64,000 nt of DNA from Azospirillum sp. SYSU D00513 (GTDB lineage: Bacteria; Pseudomonadota; Alphaproteobacteria; Azospirillales; Azospirillaceae). Positions 1-9,397 of the stretch are shown here, piece after piece; the stretch's first letter is position 1, and every line of letters starts with the position of its first letter. Location: positions 94,052-158,051 of the forward strand of contig NZ_JAFIQV010000008.1 of the NCBI RefSeq assembly GCF_017356015.1, written 5' to 3'. The translations under genes were made by a program, and so were the position numbers. Under the pieces are notes generated by a model. It was given only the letters and a program-made list of their open reading frames with translations. It had not been told where the DNA came from and made no database searches.

Positions 1-2672
1 TCGGCGCAGTTCGCGATGGCCTGGGCGGTGCGGATCGACAGGATGCCGGGATGGGCGTGGCCGTGGCGGAGCTGGAAATACTGGGCGATGAACTCGATGT
101 CGATCAGCCCGCCGCGCGCGTACTTCACGTTCCAGGGGTTCGGCGTCCCGAACTCCTTGTCGATCCGGCGGCGCATGTCGGCCACGTCCCACAGCAGCTT
201 GTCCGGTTCGCGCGGCGCCGTCAGCACCGCGCGCGCGGCCTCCTCGAACCGGCGCGCCAGCTCGGAGTCGCCGAGCGCGCGGGCGCGGGTCAGGGCCATG
301 TGCTCCCAGGTCCAGGCGTCATGGGCCTGATAGCGCAGGAAGGAATCGAGCGAGGTCGCCAGCGGCCCGGCGTTGCCGGACGGGCGCAGCCGCATGTCCA
401 CCTCGTAGAGCTTCCCGTCCGCCATGGGGGAGGTGATGGCGCTGGTCAGCCGCTGCGTCAGCTTGATGAAATACTCGTTCGGCGCCAGCGGCTTGGCCCC
501 GTCCGACCCCTTCGATCCGGGCGGCGCGTCGTAGACCACGATCAGGTCGATGTCGGAGGTGATGGTGAGCTGCTTGCTGCCCAGCTTGCCCATCGCCACG
601 ATGATCCAGGAGGCGCCGGGCACCCGCCCGTGCCGGACCGCGAACTCCTCCTCCACGCGGGCCGCGAGGTCCGGCACCACCACGCCGGCGAGGTCGGCCA
701 GGAAGGGGCCACACTGGTCGCCGTCGGTGATGCCGCGCAGGATGTGGGTGCCGGCGCGGAAGCGCTGGTCGTTGGTCCAGCGCCGCGCCAGCGTCAGCGC
801 ATCCTCGAAGTCCCGCGCCGTCGCCATCAGCCGCTGGTAGTCCTCGGCCACCCTCTCCTCGCCGGGCAGAGGGTCGAAGAAGTCCGGCGACAGCACGGCG
901 TCCAGCAGCGACGGGTTGCGCGACAGCGTCCGGGCGAGCTGCGGGGCCGTGCCCATGATCTCCGCCACCAGCTCCAGCAGCCAGGGGTTGGCGGTGAACA
1001 GCGAGAACAGCCCAACGCCGGCCGGAAGCTGCGTCAGGAAGCTGTCGAAATGGACCAGCGCGTTGTCCGGGTTCGGCGTCTTGGCGAGTTCCGACAGGAT
1101 GGTCGGCACCAGCTCCGTCAGCAGTTCGCGCGCGCGGCCCGACCGGGTGGCGCGGTAGCGGCCCCGGTGCCAGACGGACACGATGCCGATGGCCCGGCTC
1201 GGGTCCCGGAAGCCCATGCCGCTCAGCGTCTCCACCGTGCCTGGGTCGTCGTCGGTGCCGGTGAAGACGAGGTTGCCGGGGCCGGACAGCGACGGCGCCT
1301 CCTCGAACAGTTCGGCGTAGCGGTCCTCCACCCGGCCGAGCCGGGCCAGCAGCTCGGCCCGGAACTCCGCCGGATCGGCGTAGCCGAGGAAGGTCGCCAG
1401 ATGCGCCACCCCCTCGTCGTCCGCCGGGATCCTGTGCGTCTGCCGGTCGTCGGTCATCTGGATGCGGTGTTCGACCCGGCGTAGGAAGTCGTAGGCCTCC
1501 TCCAGCTCCTCCAGCGCGCCGGGCGGGACGCGCTCGACCTCGCACAGCGCGCGGATCGCCGCCAGTGTCGGGGCGATGCGGACGCGCTGGTCGCGTCCGC
1601 CGAAGATCAGCTGCTGGGTCTGGGCGAAGAACTCGATCTCGCGGATTCCGCCGCGCCCGACCTTGATGTCGTGGCCGTTGACCGTCACCTCGCGGTGGCC
1701 CTTGTGGGCGTTGATCTGCCGCTTGATGGAATGAATGTCCTGGATGGCGGCGAAATCGAGATGGCGGCGCCATATGAAGGGTTCCAGCGTGCGCAGGAAC
1801 GCGGCACCCGCCTCAAGGTCGCCGGCCACCGGCCGGGCCTTGATCATGGCGGCGCGCTCCCAGTTCTGGCCCACGCTGGCGTAATAGGTCTCGGCCGCCG
1901 TCACCGAAACCGCGAGCGGCGTGGCGCCCGGATCGGGGCGCAGACGGAGATCCGTTCGGAAGACGTAGCCGTCCCTGGTGCGTTCATCCATAATCCGGAC
2001 GAGATCGCGCGCGATACGGATGAACGTGCGGGCGAGATTGTCGGGCTGGGCGGTCTGAACGACGGCGTCGTCGTACAGAATGATCAGGTCGATATCGCTG
2101 GAATAGTTGAGTTCGCGCGCACCAAGTTTTCCCATGGCAAGCACGATCAGACCCGACCCCACCGTTGGGCGCTGCGGATCAGGCAGCGTCACCGTCCCCG
2201 CCTCCGACGCCCGGCGCAGCAGATGCGCCGCGGCGAGCCTCAGCCCTGTTTCCGCCATGTCGGACAGGGCGCCGGTGACGCGCGCCAGCGGCCAGGACCG
2301 TGTGATGTCGGCGAGCCCGATCAGCAGGGCGGCCCGCCGCTTGGCGACGCGCAGCGCGGCCATGAGCCGGTCGGTGGAACGCTCCTCCGCCCTGTCCCGT
2401 TCGAGTTCGGCCATCAGCGCGGCGAAGGTCGCGTTGTACCCGTCCTCGACCAGCCGCTTCATGAAGGCCAGTTCGCGCGTGAGAATGAAGCCCAGATACG
2501 GGCTGTTGCCGCAGACCCCGTCGAGCAGTGCCCGGCCCTCGGCCGAGTCGGCGAAGGCGAGCGCCCAGTCCCGCAGCTCCGGCGCGGTCCCCGCCGCCTC
2601 CTGCCGCCAGCGCTCCAGGCCGTTCGCGGCCTGGGCTGTGTCGAAGGGCTTGGGCGGTACGGCGAGCGGCAT
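1..2672 (-). CDS. glnE: Bifunctional glutamine synthetase adenylyltransferase/deadenylyltransferase, C-terminus cut by window edge
   Basis: GlnE covalently modifies glutamine synthetase, adding AMP when nitrogen is plentiful and removing it when nitrogen is scarce, under PII control. Reading the minus strand from ATG at 2672 gives an open frame of about 890 codons that leaves the window without a stop. Both nucleotidyltransferase halves are visible. One is near residue 175 (GKLGARELNYSSDIDLI) and one near residue 695 (GKLGSKQLTITSDIDLI), each with the DxD metal-binding pair. An in-frame TGA lies six codons upstream of the ATG, so this is the earliest ATG. The family is about 950-1000 residues long, so roughly the last 100 are missing. 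The long opposite-strand frames here are shadows. Confidence 0.95.
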   Translation of the reverse strand, partial: MPLAVPPKPFDTAQAANGLERWRQEAAGTAPELRDWALAFADSAEGRALLDGVCGNSPYLGFILTRELAFMKRLVEDGYNATFAALMAELERDRAEERSTDRLMAALRVAKRRAALLIGLADITRSWPLARVTGALSDMAETGLRLAAAHLLRRASEAGTVTLPDPQRPTVGSGLIVLAMGKLGARELNYSSDIDLIILYDDAVVQTAQPDNLARTFIRIARDLVRIMDERTRDGYVFRTDLRLRPDPGATPLAVSVTAAETYYASVGQNWERAAMIKARPVAGDLEAGAAFLRTLEPFIWRRHLDFAAIQDIHSIKRQINAHKGHREVTVNGHDIKVGRGGIREIEFFAQTQQLIFGGRDQRVRIAPTLAAIRALCEVERVPPGALEELEEAYDFLRRVEHRIQMTDDRQTHRIPADDEGVAHLATFLGYADPAEFRAELLARLGRVEDRYAELFEEAPSLSGPGNLVFTGTDDDPGTVETLSGMGFRDPSRAIGIVSVWHRGRYRATRSGRARELLTELVPTILSELAKTPNPDNALVHFDSFLTQLPAGVGLFSLFTANPWLLELVAEIMGTAPQLARTLSRNPSLLDAVLSPDFFDPLPGEERVAEDYQRLMATARDFEDALTLARRWTNDQRFRAGTHILRGITDGDQCGPFLADLAGVVVPDLAARVEEEFAVRHGRVPGASWIIVAMGKLGSKQLTITSDIDLIVVYDAPPGSKGSDGAKPLAPNEYFIKLTQRLTSAITSPMADGKLYEVDMRLRPSGNAGPLATSLDSFLRYQAHDAWTWEHMALTRARALGDSELARRFEEAARAVLTAPREPDKLLWDVADMRRRIDKEFGTPNPWNVKYARGGLIDIEFIAQYFQLRHGHAHPGILSIRTAQAIANCA

Positions 2673-2798
2673 GGCGGCAATCCCTGCTCAGGAAATGGGC
2701 GGAAACTTGCGCCCCCGCGCGCCCCGGGTCAACCGATGTGGTGGGCGGCATGACGGGTGGCGGGGCGGGTTGAGCTTTGACCGGCGCGGTGGCGCGTG

Positions 2799-5700
2799 AT
2801 GCGGCGTCTGGGGCGTGTTCTCGCCTGGGCCGGCTTCGCGCTGGCCGGTCTGACGGCGCTGGCGGTTCTGGCGCTCGGGCTGCTGACCGCGCGGCTGGCC
2901 CACGGGCCGCTCTCGCTCGACGTGCTGGCGCCCACGCTGGAAGACGCGCTGAGCGACCGGCGCGGGCGCTTCCGGATCGAGCTGGGGGACCTTCACCTCT
3001 CCTGGGAGGAGGCGGAAGCCTTCGGCGGGTGGAGCCGGCTCGACCTGCGGGCGACGCGGGTGCGGGCGGTCAACGCCGACGGCGCGGAGCTGGCGGCCGT
3101 GCCGGAACTCGGCCTCAGCCTGTCGGTGGGGGCGCTCGCCCGCGGCATGCTGTCGCCGACGCGGCTGGAGCTGGTGCGCCCGCGCGTCGAGGTGATCCGG
3201 CGGGCCGACGGGCGGGTCGCCTTCGACATCCGCGCCGAGGACGATCCGGCGACCCTGAAGCGTCAGGCGGCGGAGGGTGACGGCGACGGCAACGCGCTGA
3301 TCGACGAGCTGCTGGACACTCTGCTCCAGCCGCCGGACATGAACCGCCAGCTCGGCCTGCTGTCGCGGGTCAGCGTCGTCGGAGGGGAGCTGACGGTGGT
3401 CAACCGCATGCTCGGCCTGTCCTGGCACGCCGATCCGGCGGACATCGTGCTGACCCGGGGTGCCGAGGGCGTGGTTGGCCGGGCGCGGCTGGCGCTGGAC
3501 ACCGCGGGGCTCCGCGCGACGGCCGACGCCACGATCGTCTTTCGGCAGAGCGACCGCACGGCGTCCGTGTCGGCCAGCGTCGAGAATCTGGAACCGGCGG
3601 CGCTCGCCCGGCTCGGCCCGGCCCTGGAGCCGCTGGCCGCCGTCGCCCTGCCCATCAGCGGGACGGTGACGGCGGACCTCGACCGGCGTTTCCAGCCCCT
3701 GCGCGTCGGTTTCGACCTGCGCGGCCATCCCGGAAGCCTGTCCGTTCCCGCCCTGCGGCCGGAGCCCTACACGGTCTCCGGCCTGACGGCGCGCGGCAGC
3801 CTCGACGTGGGTGGCAAGCGCCTCGCCCTCGAACGCCTCGCCATCGGGCTCGGCCGGCCCGGCACGCAGGCCGCCGCGGCCCTGAGCGCGGCCGGCACGC
3901 TGGCCGAGGAGCCCGACGGCCGGATGGCCGGTACCGGACGGCTGGAGTTGGCGACGGGCGGGCGCACCGCCGTCCTGGAGCTGGACGGTCGGCGCGACGA
4001 GCGCCGCGTCACGGAGCTGACCGCCCGGCTGGAAGAGCTGGAGCCGGCCCTGCTGGCCGGCCTCGCGCCGGCCCTGGAATCGTTGGAGGTGGCCGCTTTG
4101 CCGCTGTCCGGCACGGCGCGGCTCGTCCTGGAACCGGACCTCATGCCGCGCGCGGGGCGCATCGACCTGTCCGCCGGCGCCGGGCGCGTCCTGCAGCCCG
4201 GACTGTTCCCCGAGCCGCTGCACATCGCGTCGGCCCGGCTGCGCGCCTCCGGCGACCGTGCGGCGGGCGCGGTCACGGTGGAGGAGCTGGCGGTCGATCT
4301 CGGCGGGCCGCGGATCGACGCGACGGCGCAGGCGGCCAGGACCGATGGACGGCTCTCCGTGGAGACCGTGGCGACCGCGCGCAACCTGCCGATCGAGGAG
4401 TTGCACCGCTACTGGCCGCTGACGGCCGGGCCGGGTGCCCGCAAATGGGTCACGTCCAAGCTGTCGAAGGGAATCGCCACCCAGGCGACCGCGACGGTCC
4501 GAGCCAGCGCCCCGATGGACGGGCCGGACTCCCTTCCGGGTCCCCTCGCCATCGACCATTTCGACGCGCGCATCCGCGCCGAGGGCATGACGGTGGACTA
4601 TTTCCACCCTCTGCCGCCGGTGGAGGAGGTGAGCGCCGACATCGTCACGGACGGCGCCACCTTCACCATCCAGCCGGAGAGCGGGCGCATCGAGGATGTC
4701 GAGGTCGGGGAAGGGGCCATCGTGCTGAGCGGCCTCGACAACGACCAGGAGCGGATCGACATCCGCCTTCCCGTGCGTGGGCCGGTCCCGACCATCCTGC
4801 GCGTGCTGGACAGCCCGCCGCTGCGCTACCCGAGCAAGCTCGACATCGACCCGAAGCGCACGAAGGGGACGGCCGACGCGGAGCTGCACTTCACCTTCCC
4901 GCTGGTGTCCGACCTGGACATGGACCAGATCCAGCTCGGCGTGACCGGGCGGCTGCGCGGGACCGCCGTGGAGGATGTCGCGGCGGGGCTGGACGCGACG
5001 GAGGGCGAGCTGACGCTGGCCCTCGACTCCGAGGCCATGAACATCAAGGGACGCGCGAAGCTCGACGGCGTTCCCGTGGTGCTCGACTGGCGGGAACGGT
5101 TCGGCGACGGCCCGGAAGGCGCCCGGAACAAGGGACCGCGCACCCGCGTCGCGGTGAAGGGCGAACTGGACGCGGCGGACCTGCGCAGCCATGGCATCGA
5201 CCTCGGCGATCATCTGCTCGGGCCGCTCGGGGCCGACGTGCTCTTCACGGTGGACCAGAACCGCCGTCTCGCGCTCGCGGCGAAGCTCGATCTGACGAAG
5301 ACCCACCTGTCGCTCCCGCTGATCGGCTGGAACAAGCCGCCGGGCATGGCCGGCAAGGGTGACTTGGCGCTGGAGTTCAGCAAGGGCCGGGTGACGCGCG
5401 TGACCGGCCTGACCGTGGAGGGCGCCGGTCTGGCGGGGGAGGCGACCGTCATCATGGCGCCGTCGGGCACCGCCGTCTCAAAGGTGCGGGTGCATCGCCT
5501 GAAGCATGGCGCCACGGAGCTTGAGGCCGACATCACGGTCCGGGAAGGCAACGGCTATGCCGGAAGCATCACCGGCCGCAGCCTGGACGGCCGCCATCTG
5601 TTCGGGGGCGGCAAGGACGATGGCGGGCAGGGGGATAAGGACGGCGATGGCCAGATTCCGCTCGACCTGACGCTGCGGCTCGACCGCGTGGTGTTCGGGG

Positions 5701-6485
5701 TCGGGCGGCAACTCGCCGACGTGACCGGCACGATCCGCCGCAACCCGAAGGCCTGGACGGCGCTGGACGTGAACGCCCTCACCGGCCCGAACGGGATGCT
5801 GACCGTCCGCTACGCGCGCGGGGCCGACGGCGCCTACGACGCCGCCATCTACGCCAACGACGCCGGCGGGATGCTGCGGGCGCTCGACGTCAGCGACCGG
5901 ATGCGCGGCGGCAACCTGACCATCACCGGCCGCACGCTGGAGCCCCGCGCGGACGCCGCGATCCAGGGCTCGGTCCGGCTCGACAACTACACGCTCATCG
6001 ACCCCCCGGCCCTGGCCCGGCTGCTGAACGCCACGGCGCCCAAGGGGCTGGCCGAGCTGGTGGAGGGCGGGAACGAGATCAACTTCGGCCGCCTCGTCGG
6101 CAATTTCCGCAAGGACGGACCGGCGCTGACCTTGACGGACGTCCGCACCTCCGGGTCGGCGCTCGGCCTGACCATGGAGGGGGAGGTGGACATCCCCAGC
6201 ATGACCGGAAACCTGCGCGGCACCATCGTGCCGCTCTACGGGCTGAACAGGCTCATCGGCCAGATCCCGATCCTGGGCGACATCATCAGCGGCGGCGAGG
6301 GGCAGGGCATCTTCTCCGCCACCTGGCACGCCCGCGGCCCGCTCGGCGAGCCGGACATCAGCGTCAACCCGCTGGCCGTGCTGGCCCCCGGTTTCCTGCG
6401 CAACCTGTTCTTCCTCGGCGACGGACCCGGGTCCGGCGGCGGAGCACCCTCCGGCCCGCCGCCCGACCCGGTCGGCGGGCGGTAA
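2799..6485 (+). CDS. Large AsmA-like / YhdP-type envelope protein
   Basis: This protein of about 1,228 residues has one N-terminal membrane segment (residues about 8-35, rich in Leu, Ala and Val). A long repetitive beta-rich periplasmic region follows, and the C-terminal part resembles AsmA_2/DUF3971 proteins such as YhdP. Relatives are thought to bridge inner and outer membrane and carry phospholipid. That role is family knowledge and not visible here. A GTG lies directly before the ATG at 2799; I use the ATG. The C-terminus is Gly/Pro-rich. The gene diverges from glnE across about 125 bp and converges on tyrS, with a terminator between them. Confidence 0.8.
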   Translation: MRRLGRVLAWAGFALAGLTALAVLALGLLTARLAHGPLSLDVLAPTLEDALSDRRGRFRIELGDLHLSWEEAEAFGGWSRLDLRATRVRAVNADGAELAAVPELGLSLSVGALARGMLSPTRLELVRPRVEVIRRADGRVAFDIRAEDDPATLKRQAAEGDGDGNALIDELLDTLLQPPDMNRQLGLLSRVSVVGGELTVVNRMLGLSWHADPADIVLTRGAEGVVGRARLALDTAGLRATADATIVFRQSDRTASVSASVENLEPAALARLGPALEPLAAVALPISGTVTADLDRRFQPLRVGFDLRGHPGSLSVPALRPEPYTVSGLTARGSLDVGGKRLALERLAIGLGRPGTQAAAALSAAGTLAEEPDGRMAGTGRLELATGGRTAVLELDGRRDERRVTELTARLEELEPALLAGLAPALESLEVAALPLSGTARLVLEPDLMPRAGRIDLSAGAGRVLQPGLFPEPLHIASARLRASGDRAAGAVTVEELAVDLGGPRIDATAQAARTDGRLSVETVATARNLPIEELHRYWPLTAGPGARKWVTSKLSKGIATQATATVRASAPMDGPDSLPGPLAIDHFDARIRAEGMTVDYFHPLPPVEEVSADIVTDGATFTIQPESGRIEDVEVGEGAIVLSGLDNDQERIDIRLPVRGPVPTILRVLDSPPLRYPSKLDIDPKRTKGTADAELHFTFPLVSDLDMDQIQLGVTGRLRGTAVEDVAAGLDATEGELTLALDSEAMNIKGRAKLDGVPVVLDWRERFGDGPEGARNKGPRTRVAVKGELDAADLRSHGIDLGDHLLGPLGADVLFTVDQNRRLALAAKLDLTKTHLSLPLIGWNKPPGMAGKGDLALEFSKGRVTRVTGLTVEGAGLAGEATVIMAPSGTAVSKVRVHRLKHGATELEADITVREGNGYAGSITGRSLDGRHLFGGGKDDGGQGDKDGDGQIPLDLTLRLDRVVFGVGRQLADVTGTIRRNPKAWTALDVNALTGPNGMLTVRYARGADGAYDAAIYANDAGGMLRALDVSDRMRGGNLTITGRTLEPRADAAIQGSVRLDNYTLIDPPALARLLNATAPKGLAELVEGGNEINFGRLVGNFRKDGPALTLTDVRTSGSALGLTMEGEVDIPSMTGNLRGTIVPLYGLNRLIGQIPILGDIISGGEGQGIFSATWHARGPLGEPDISVNPLAVLAPGFLRNLFFLGDGPGSGGGAPSGPPPDPVGGR

Positions 6486-6527
6486 TTAAAAAGGCCGGCG
6501 TCCTTCCCCCAGGGAAGGACGCCGGCC
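6486..6527 (-). terminator. Rho-independent terminator of tyrS
   Basis: A perfect 16-bp stem (6493-6508 with 6512-6527) closes a 3-nt loop. The A-rich stretch at 6486-6492 becomes a T-run on the minus strand, so it terminates the leftward tyrS transcript. It lies right after the stop of the rightward AsmA-like gene and may serve both. Confidence 0.85.
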
Positions 6528-6568
6528 CGGATGAAGGCAGACGGAGGCGGCGGACGGGAAAGCGCCGG

Positions 6569-7822
6569 TCAGGCCGGCTTCACCAGTGCGTGGCGCTTCT
6601 TTCCGGCGCTGAGCTTGATGACGCCCTCGCCGTTGAGGTCGGCCGTGGTGGCCTTGGACGCCTCGTCCGGAATGGGGCCATCGTTCATGCGGGCGCCCGC
6701 GCCCTTGATGAGGCGGCGCGCCTCGCCCTTGGAGGCGGCGAGGCCGGTGGCGACCAGCAGGTCCACGACCGGCACGCCGGCATCCAGGTCGCCGCGCGGC
6801 AGCTCGACGGTGGGCAGCCCCTCGGCGGCGGCGCCCTGCTCGAAGGTGCGCCGCGCGGTCTCGGCGGCCTCCAGTGCCGCCTCCTCGCCATGGGCGAGTT
6901 TGGTCACCTCGTGGGCCAGGATCTTCTTGGCCTCGTTGATCTCGGCGCCGGGCAGGCTTTCCAGCCGGGCGACCTCCTCCAGCGGCAGCTCGGTATAGAG
7001 GCGCAGGAAGCGGCCGACGTCGGCGTCCTCCGTGTTGCGCCAGTACTGCCAGAAATCATAGGCGCTGAGCTTGTCGGCCGTGAGCCACACGGCACCCGCC
7101 GCCGTCTTGCCCATCTTGGCGCCGGAGGAGGTGGTCAGCAGCGGGGTGGTCAGGCCGAACAGCTCGGCCCCGTCGGTGCGGCGGCCCAGCTCGACGCCGT
7201 TGATGATGTTGCCCCACTGGTCCGACCCGCCCATCTGCAGCGAGCAGCCCAGCCGCCGGTGCAGCTCGACGAAGTCGTAGGCCTGGAGGATCATGTAGTT
7301 GAATTCCAGGAAGGTCAGCGGCTGCTCCCGTTCCAGCCGCATCTTGACCGACTCGAAGGTCAGCATGCGGTTGATCGTGAAGTGCCGGCCGATGTCGCGC
7401 AGCAGCGGGATGTATTTCAGCTCGTCCAGCCAGTCGCCGTTGTTGACCATCACCGCGTCGGTCGGGCCGTCGCCGAAGGTCAGGTAGCGGCCGAAGATGC
7501 GCTTGATGCCCGCCATGTTGGAGGCGATGACCTCGTCGGTCAGCAGCTGGCGCGCCTCGTCCTTGCCTGACGGGTCGCCGATCTTCGTGGTGCCGCCGCC
7601 CATCAGCACGATGGGCTTGTGGCCGGTCTTCTGGAGCCAGCGCAGCATCATGATCGGCAGCAGGCTGCCCACATGCAGGCTGTCGGCCGTGCAGTCGAAG
7701 CCGATGTAGGCGACGATCGGTCCCTTGCCCGCCCGCTCGTCGAGCGCGGCGAAATCGGTGCACTGGTGGATGAAGCCGCGCTGTTGCAGCGTGAGCAGGA
7801 AATCCGAGGTGAGCGTCGTCAT
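6569..7822 (-). CDS. tyrS: Tyrosyl-tRNA synthetase, copy 1
   Basis: This class I synthetase charges tRNA-Tyr. The 417-residue protein has the usual family length. Its HIGH-like motif reads HVGS ([14 protein letters not shown]), the KMSKS-like loop reads KMGKT ([11 protein letters not shown]), and the C-terminus resembles an S4 RNA-binding domain ([20 protein letters not shown]). It diverges from anmK with 123 bp between starts and ends at a strong terminator. No leader peptide is visible upstream, unlike the second copy at 39713-41002. This copy is probably the constitutive one, which is an inference. Confidence 0.95.
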   Translation of the reverse strand: MTTLTSDFLLTLQQRGFIHQCTDFAALDERAGKGPIVAYIGFDCTADSLHVGSLLPIMMLRWLQKTGHKPIVLMGGGTTKIGDPSGKDEARQLLTDEVIASNMAGIKRIFGRYLTFGDGPTDAVMVNNGDWLDELKYIPLLRDIGRHFTINRMLTFESVKMRLEREQPLTFLEFNYMILQAYDFVELHRRLGCSLQMGGSDQWGNIINGVELGRRTDGAELFGLTTPLLTTSSGAKMGKTAAGAVWLTADKLSAYDFWQYWRNTEDADVGRFLRLYTELPLEEVARLESLPGAEINEAKKILAHEVTKLAHGEEAALEAAETARRTFEQGAAAEGLPTVELPRGDLDAGVPVVDLLVATGLAASKGEARRLIKGAGARMNDGPIPDEASKATTADLNGEGVIKLSAGKKRHALVKPA

Positions 7823-7945
7823 GGCCGCGATCCGGCAATCATTCTATGGTAAAGGGTCGCGTCTGTTAGCACGGAACGCGGCGGGCTACAATTCTCGGGG
7901 GCTTTCCCGGAAGCAAGGCCGGTCGGAACAGGGAGGCAGGACGCG

Positions 7946-9013
7946 ATGCAGACCGTCGTCGGATTGATGAGCGGAACCTCGATGGACGGGATCGACGCGG
8001 CGCTTGTGCGCACCGACGGCGAAACCCGGGTGGAGGGGCTCGATTTCCTGACGCTTCCCTACAGCGACGGTTTCCGCGGGCGGCTGCGCGGCTGCCTGGG
8101 CGGGCGCGGCGACGTGGCCGACGTGGAGCGCGACCTGACGGAAGAGCACGCGCGGGCGGTCCGCCTGCTGCTGGACAAGGCGGGCGTGGACCGGGACGGC
8201 GTGGACCTCATCGGCTTTCACGGCCACACCATCCTGCACGCGCCGGAGCAGCGGCGGACCTGGCAGATCGGCGACGCCGCCCTGCTGGCGCGGCTGACCG
8301 GGATCGGGGTGGTCGCCGACTTCCGCACGGCGGACGTCGCCTCGGGCGGGCAGGGCGCCCCGCTGGTGCCCCTGTTCCACCAGGCCCTCGCTGAGGGGCT
8401 GCCGCGCCCGCTCGCCGTGCTGAACCTCGGCGGGGTCGGCAACGTCACCTGGATCGGCCGGGACGGTGATGACGTCGTCGCCTGCGACACTGGTCCTGCC
8501 AACGCGATGGTGGATGATTGGGTGCTGGCCAGGACGGGCGCACGCTTCGACGAGAACGGCGCGCTCGCCGCCCGCGGCCGTGTGGACGAGGGCGCGCTGG
8601 CGGCCCTGCTGGCCAATCCCTATTTCGACCGGCCGGCGCCCAAGTCGCTGGACCGCGATGCCTTCGACGCGGCCCCCGTCCAGGGCCTGTCGGCGGAGGA
8701 TGGCGCCGCCACCCTGACCGCCTTCGCCGCGGCCGCCGTCGCCCGCGTCGTGCCCCACCTGCCGGAACCGCCCGTGCGCTGGATCGTCAGCGGCGGCGGG
8801 CGCCACAACGGAACGCTGATGAGGATGCTGCGCGAGCGGCTGGGCGTGCCGGTGGACAACGCGGACGGGCTGGGCTGGAACGGCGACGCGCTGGAGGCGG
8901 AGGCCTTCGCCTATCTGGCGGTGCGAAGCCGCAAGGGCCTGCCGCTCAGCCTGCCCACCACCACCGGCGTGCCGGAGCCGGTCACCGGCGGGCGCTTCCA
9001 CCCGGCGGCCTGA
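7946..9013 (+). CDS. anmK: Anhydro-N-acetylmuramic acid kinase
   Basis: AnmK hydrolyses and phosphorylates 1,6-anhydro-MurNAc released from the cell wall, giving MurNAc-6-phosphate for peptidoglycan recycling. The 355-residue protein opens with the family's ATP-binding signature (GLMSGTSMDGIDAAL) and later carries LNLGGVGNVTWI, DTGPANAMVDD and the SGGGRHNGTLM loop. The ATG at 7946 is preceded by a GGGAGG ribosome binding site 9 bases upstream. It is divergent from tyrS. Recycling fits the two lytic transglycosylases elsewhere in the window. Confidence 0.95.
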   Translation: MQTVVGLMSGTSMDGIDAALVRTDGETRVEGLDFLTLPYSDGFRGRLRGCLGGRGDVADVERDLTEEHARAVRLLLDKAGVDRDGVDLIGFHGHTILHAPEQRRTWQIGDAALLARLTGIGVVADFRTADVASGGQGAPLVPLFHQALAEGLPRPLAVLNLGGVGNVTWIGRDGDDVVACDTGPANAMVDDWVLARTGARFDENGALAARGRVDEGALAALLANPYFDRPAPKSLDRDAFDAAPVQGLSAEDGAATLTAFAAAAVARVVPHLPEPPVRWIVSGGGRHNGTLMRMLRERLGVPVDNADGLGWNGDALEAEAFAYLAVRSRKGLPLSLPTTTGVPEPVTGGRFHPAA

Positions 9014-9083
9014 TGCGCCAGCGCGGCCATGCCCCGGCCGCAGCTTCGGGCGCGGTCCGCATGCGCGTGGATGTGATCTGTCG

Positions 9084-9113
9084 TTGAAGGCCGATTGAAA
9101 GCTGGCCTAATCT
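9084..9113 (+). promoter_or_regulatory. Probable sigma-70-type promoter of a small transcript
   Basis: TTGAAG (9084-9089) and TAATCT (9108-9113) are separated by 18 bp. Transcription would begin near 9120, at the foot of a strong hairpin, so the site fits a short structured transcript rather than anmK. Confidence 0.5.
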
Positions 9114-9118
9114 TTTCG

Positions 9119-9146
9119 CGCCGGACGGGAATCATCCCGGCCGGCG
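9119..9146 (+). other. 5' hairpin of the small transcript
   Basis: Two stacked stems of 6 and 5 bp (CGCCGG/CCGGCG and CGGGA/TCCCG), split by one A/G mismatch, close an ATCA loop. No T-run follows, so it is more likely a 5' stability or regulatory structure than a terminator of anmK, though the latter is possible. Confidence 0.5.
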
Positions 9147-9154
9147 GACCGAAG

Positions 9155-9314
9155 GGAGGTGACGCGCTTGCAGATGTTCCTGAGGTGGCTCCGCCGCTTC
9201 TGGTTCCGGTTGAAGATCGAATTCGAAGCCGGCTTCGACAAGGACCAGAAGTAAGGACCACGGGCGGGGCCGGGAAACCGGTCCCGCTTCAGGAGACGAA
9301 GGCGCGTCACCTCC
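9155..9314 (+). repeat. Long-range 13-bp inverted repeat that pairs with a ribosome binding site
   Basis: GGAGGTGACGCGC at 9155-9167 is exactly complementary to GCGCGTCACCTCC at 9302-9314. The left arm contains the Shine-Dalgarno sequence of the tiny ORF at 9174. Pairing would close a loop around the ORF and could hide its ribosome binding site. Inside lies a GAAA-capped hairpin (about 9269-9290) and downstream an 8-bp hairpin (9331-9338 with 9353-9360). Confidence 0.5.
9174..9254 (+). CDS. Tiny basic ORF (26 residues)
   Basis: ATG at 9174 to TAA gives a 26-residue peptide beginning MFLRWLRRFWFRLKIEFE. It is Trp-, Phe- and Arg-rich and could form an amphipathic helix that binds membranes. 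A GGGAGG lies 14 bases upstream of the ATG. TTG at 9168 or GTG at 9159 in the same frame are alternative starts, and TTG has the best spacing. The ORF sits between a promoter, a 5' hairpin and a long-range inverted repeat. I do not recognise a family. It could also be a non-coding RNA that happens to stay open. Confidence 0.4.
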   Translation: MFLRWLRRFWFRLKIEFEAGFDKDQK

Positions 9315-9397
9315 TGTCCCGAAGCTTAGCACGCCCCGCCCGCAGTTCAAGACGGGGCGTTCAGGGCAGCCCTCCAGGAGGCCGCCCGCTCCGTTGC

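Noticed and set aside
51..1484. Long open frame on the plus strand opposite glnE
   Set aside because: It is an antisense shadow of glnE caused by high GC. The composition (His, Arg and Gly-rich) is not protein-like.
2688..5306. 872-codon open frame on the minus strand
   Set aside because: It lies opposite the AsmA-like gene, which has a membrane segment, normal composition and a fitting start. The antisense frame has no domain pattern.
7823..7945. Leader peptide ahead of the first tyrS
   Set aside because: I read the minus-strand gap in all frames and found no short ORF with clustered Tyr codons and no terminator-like hairpin.
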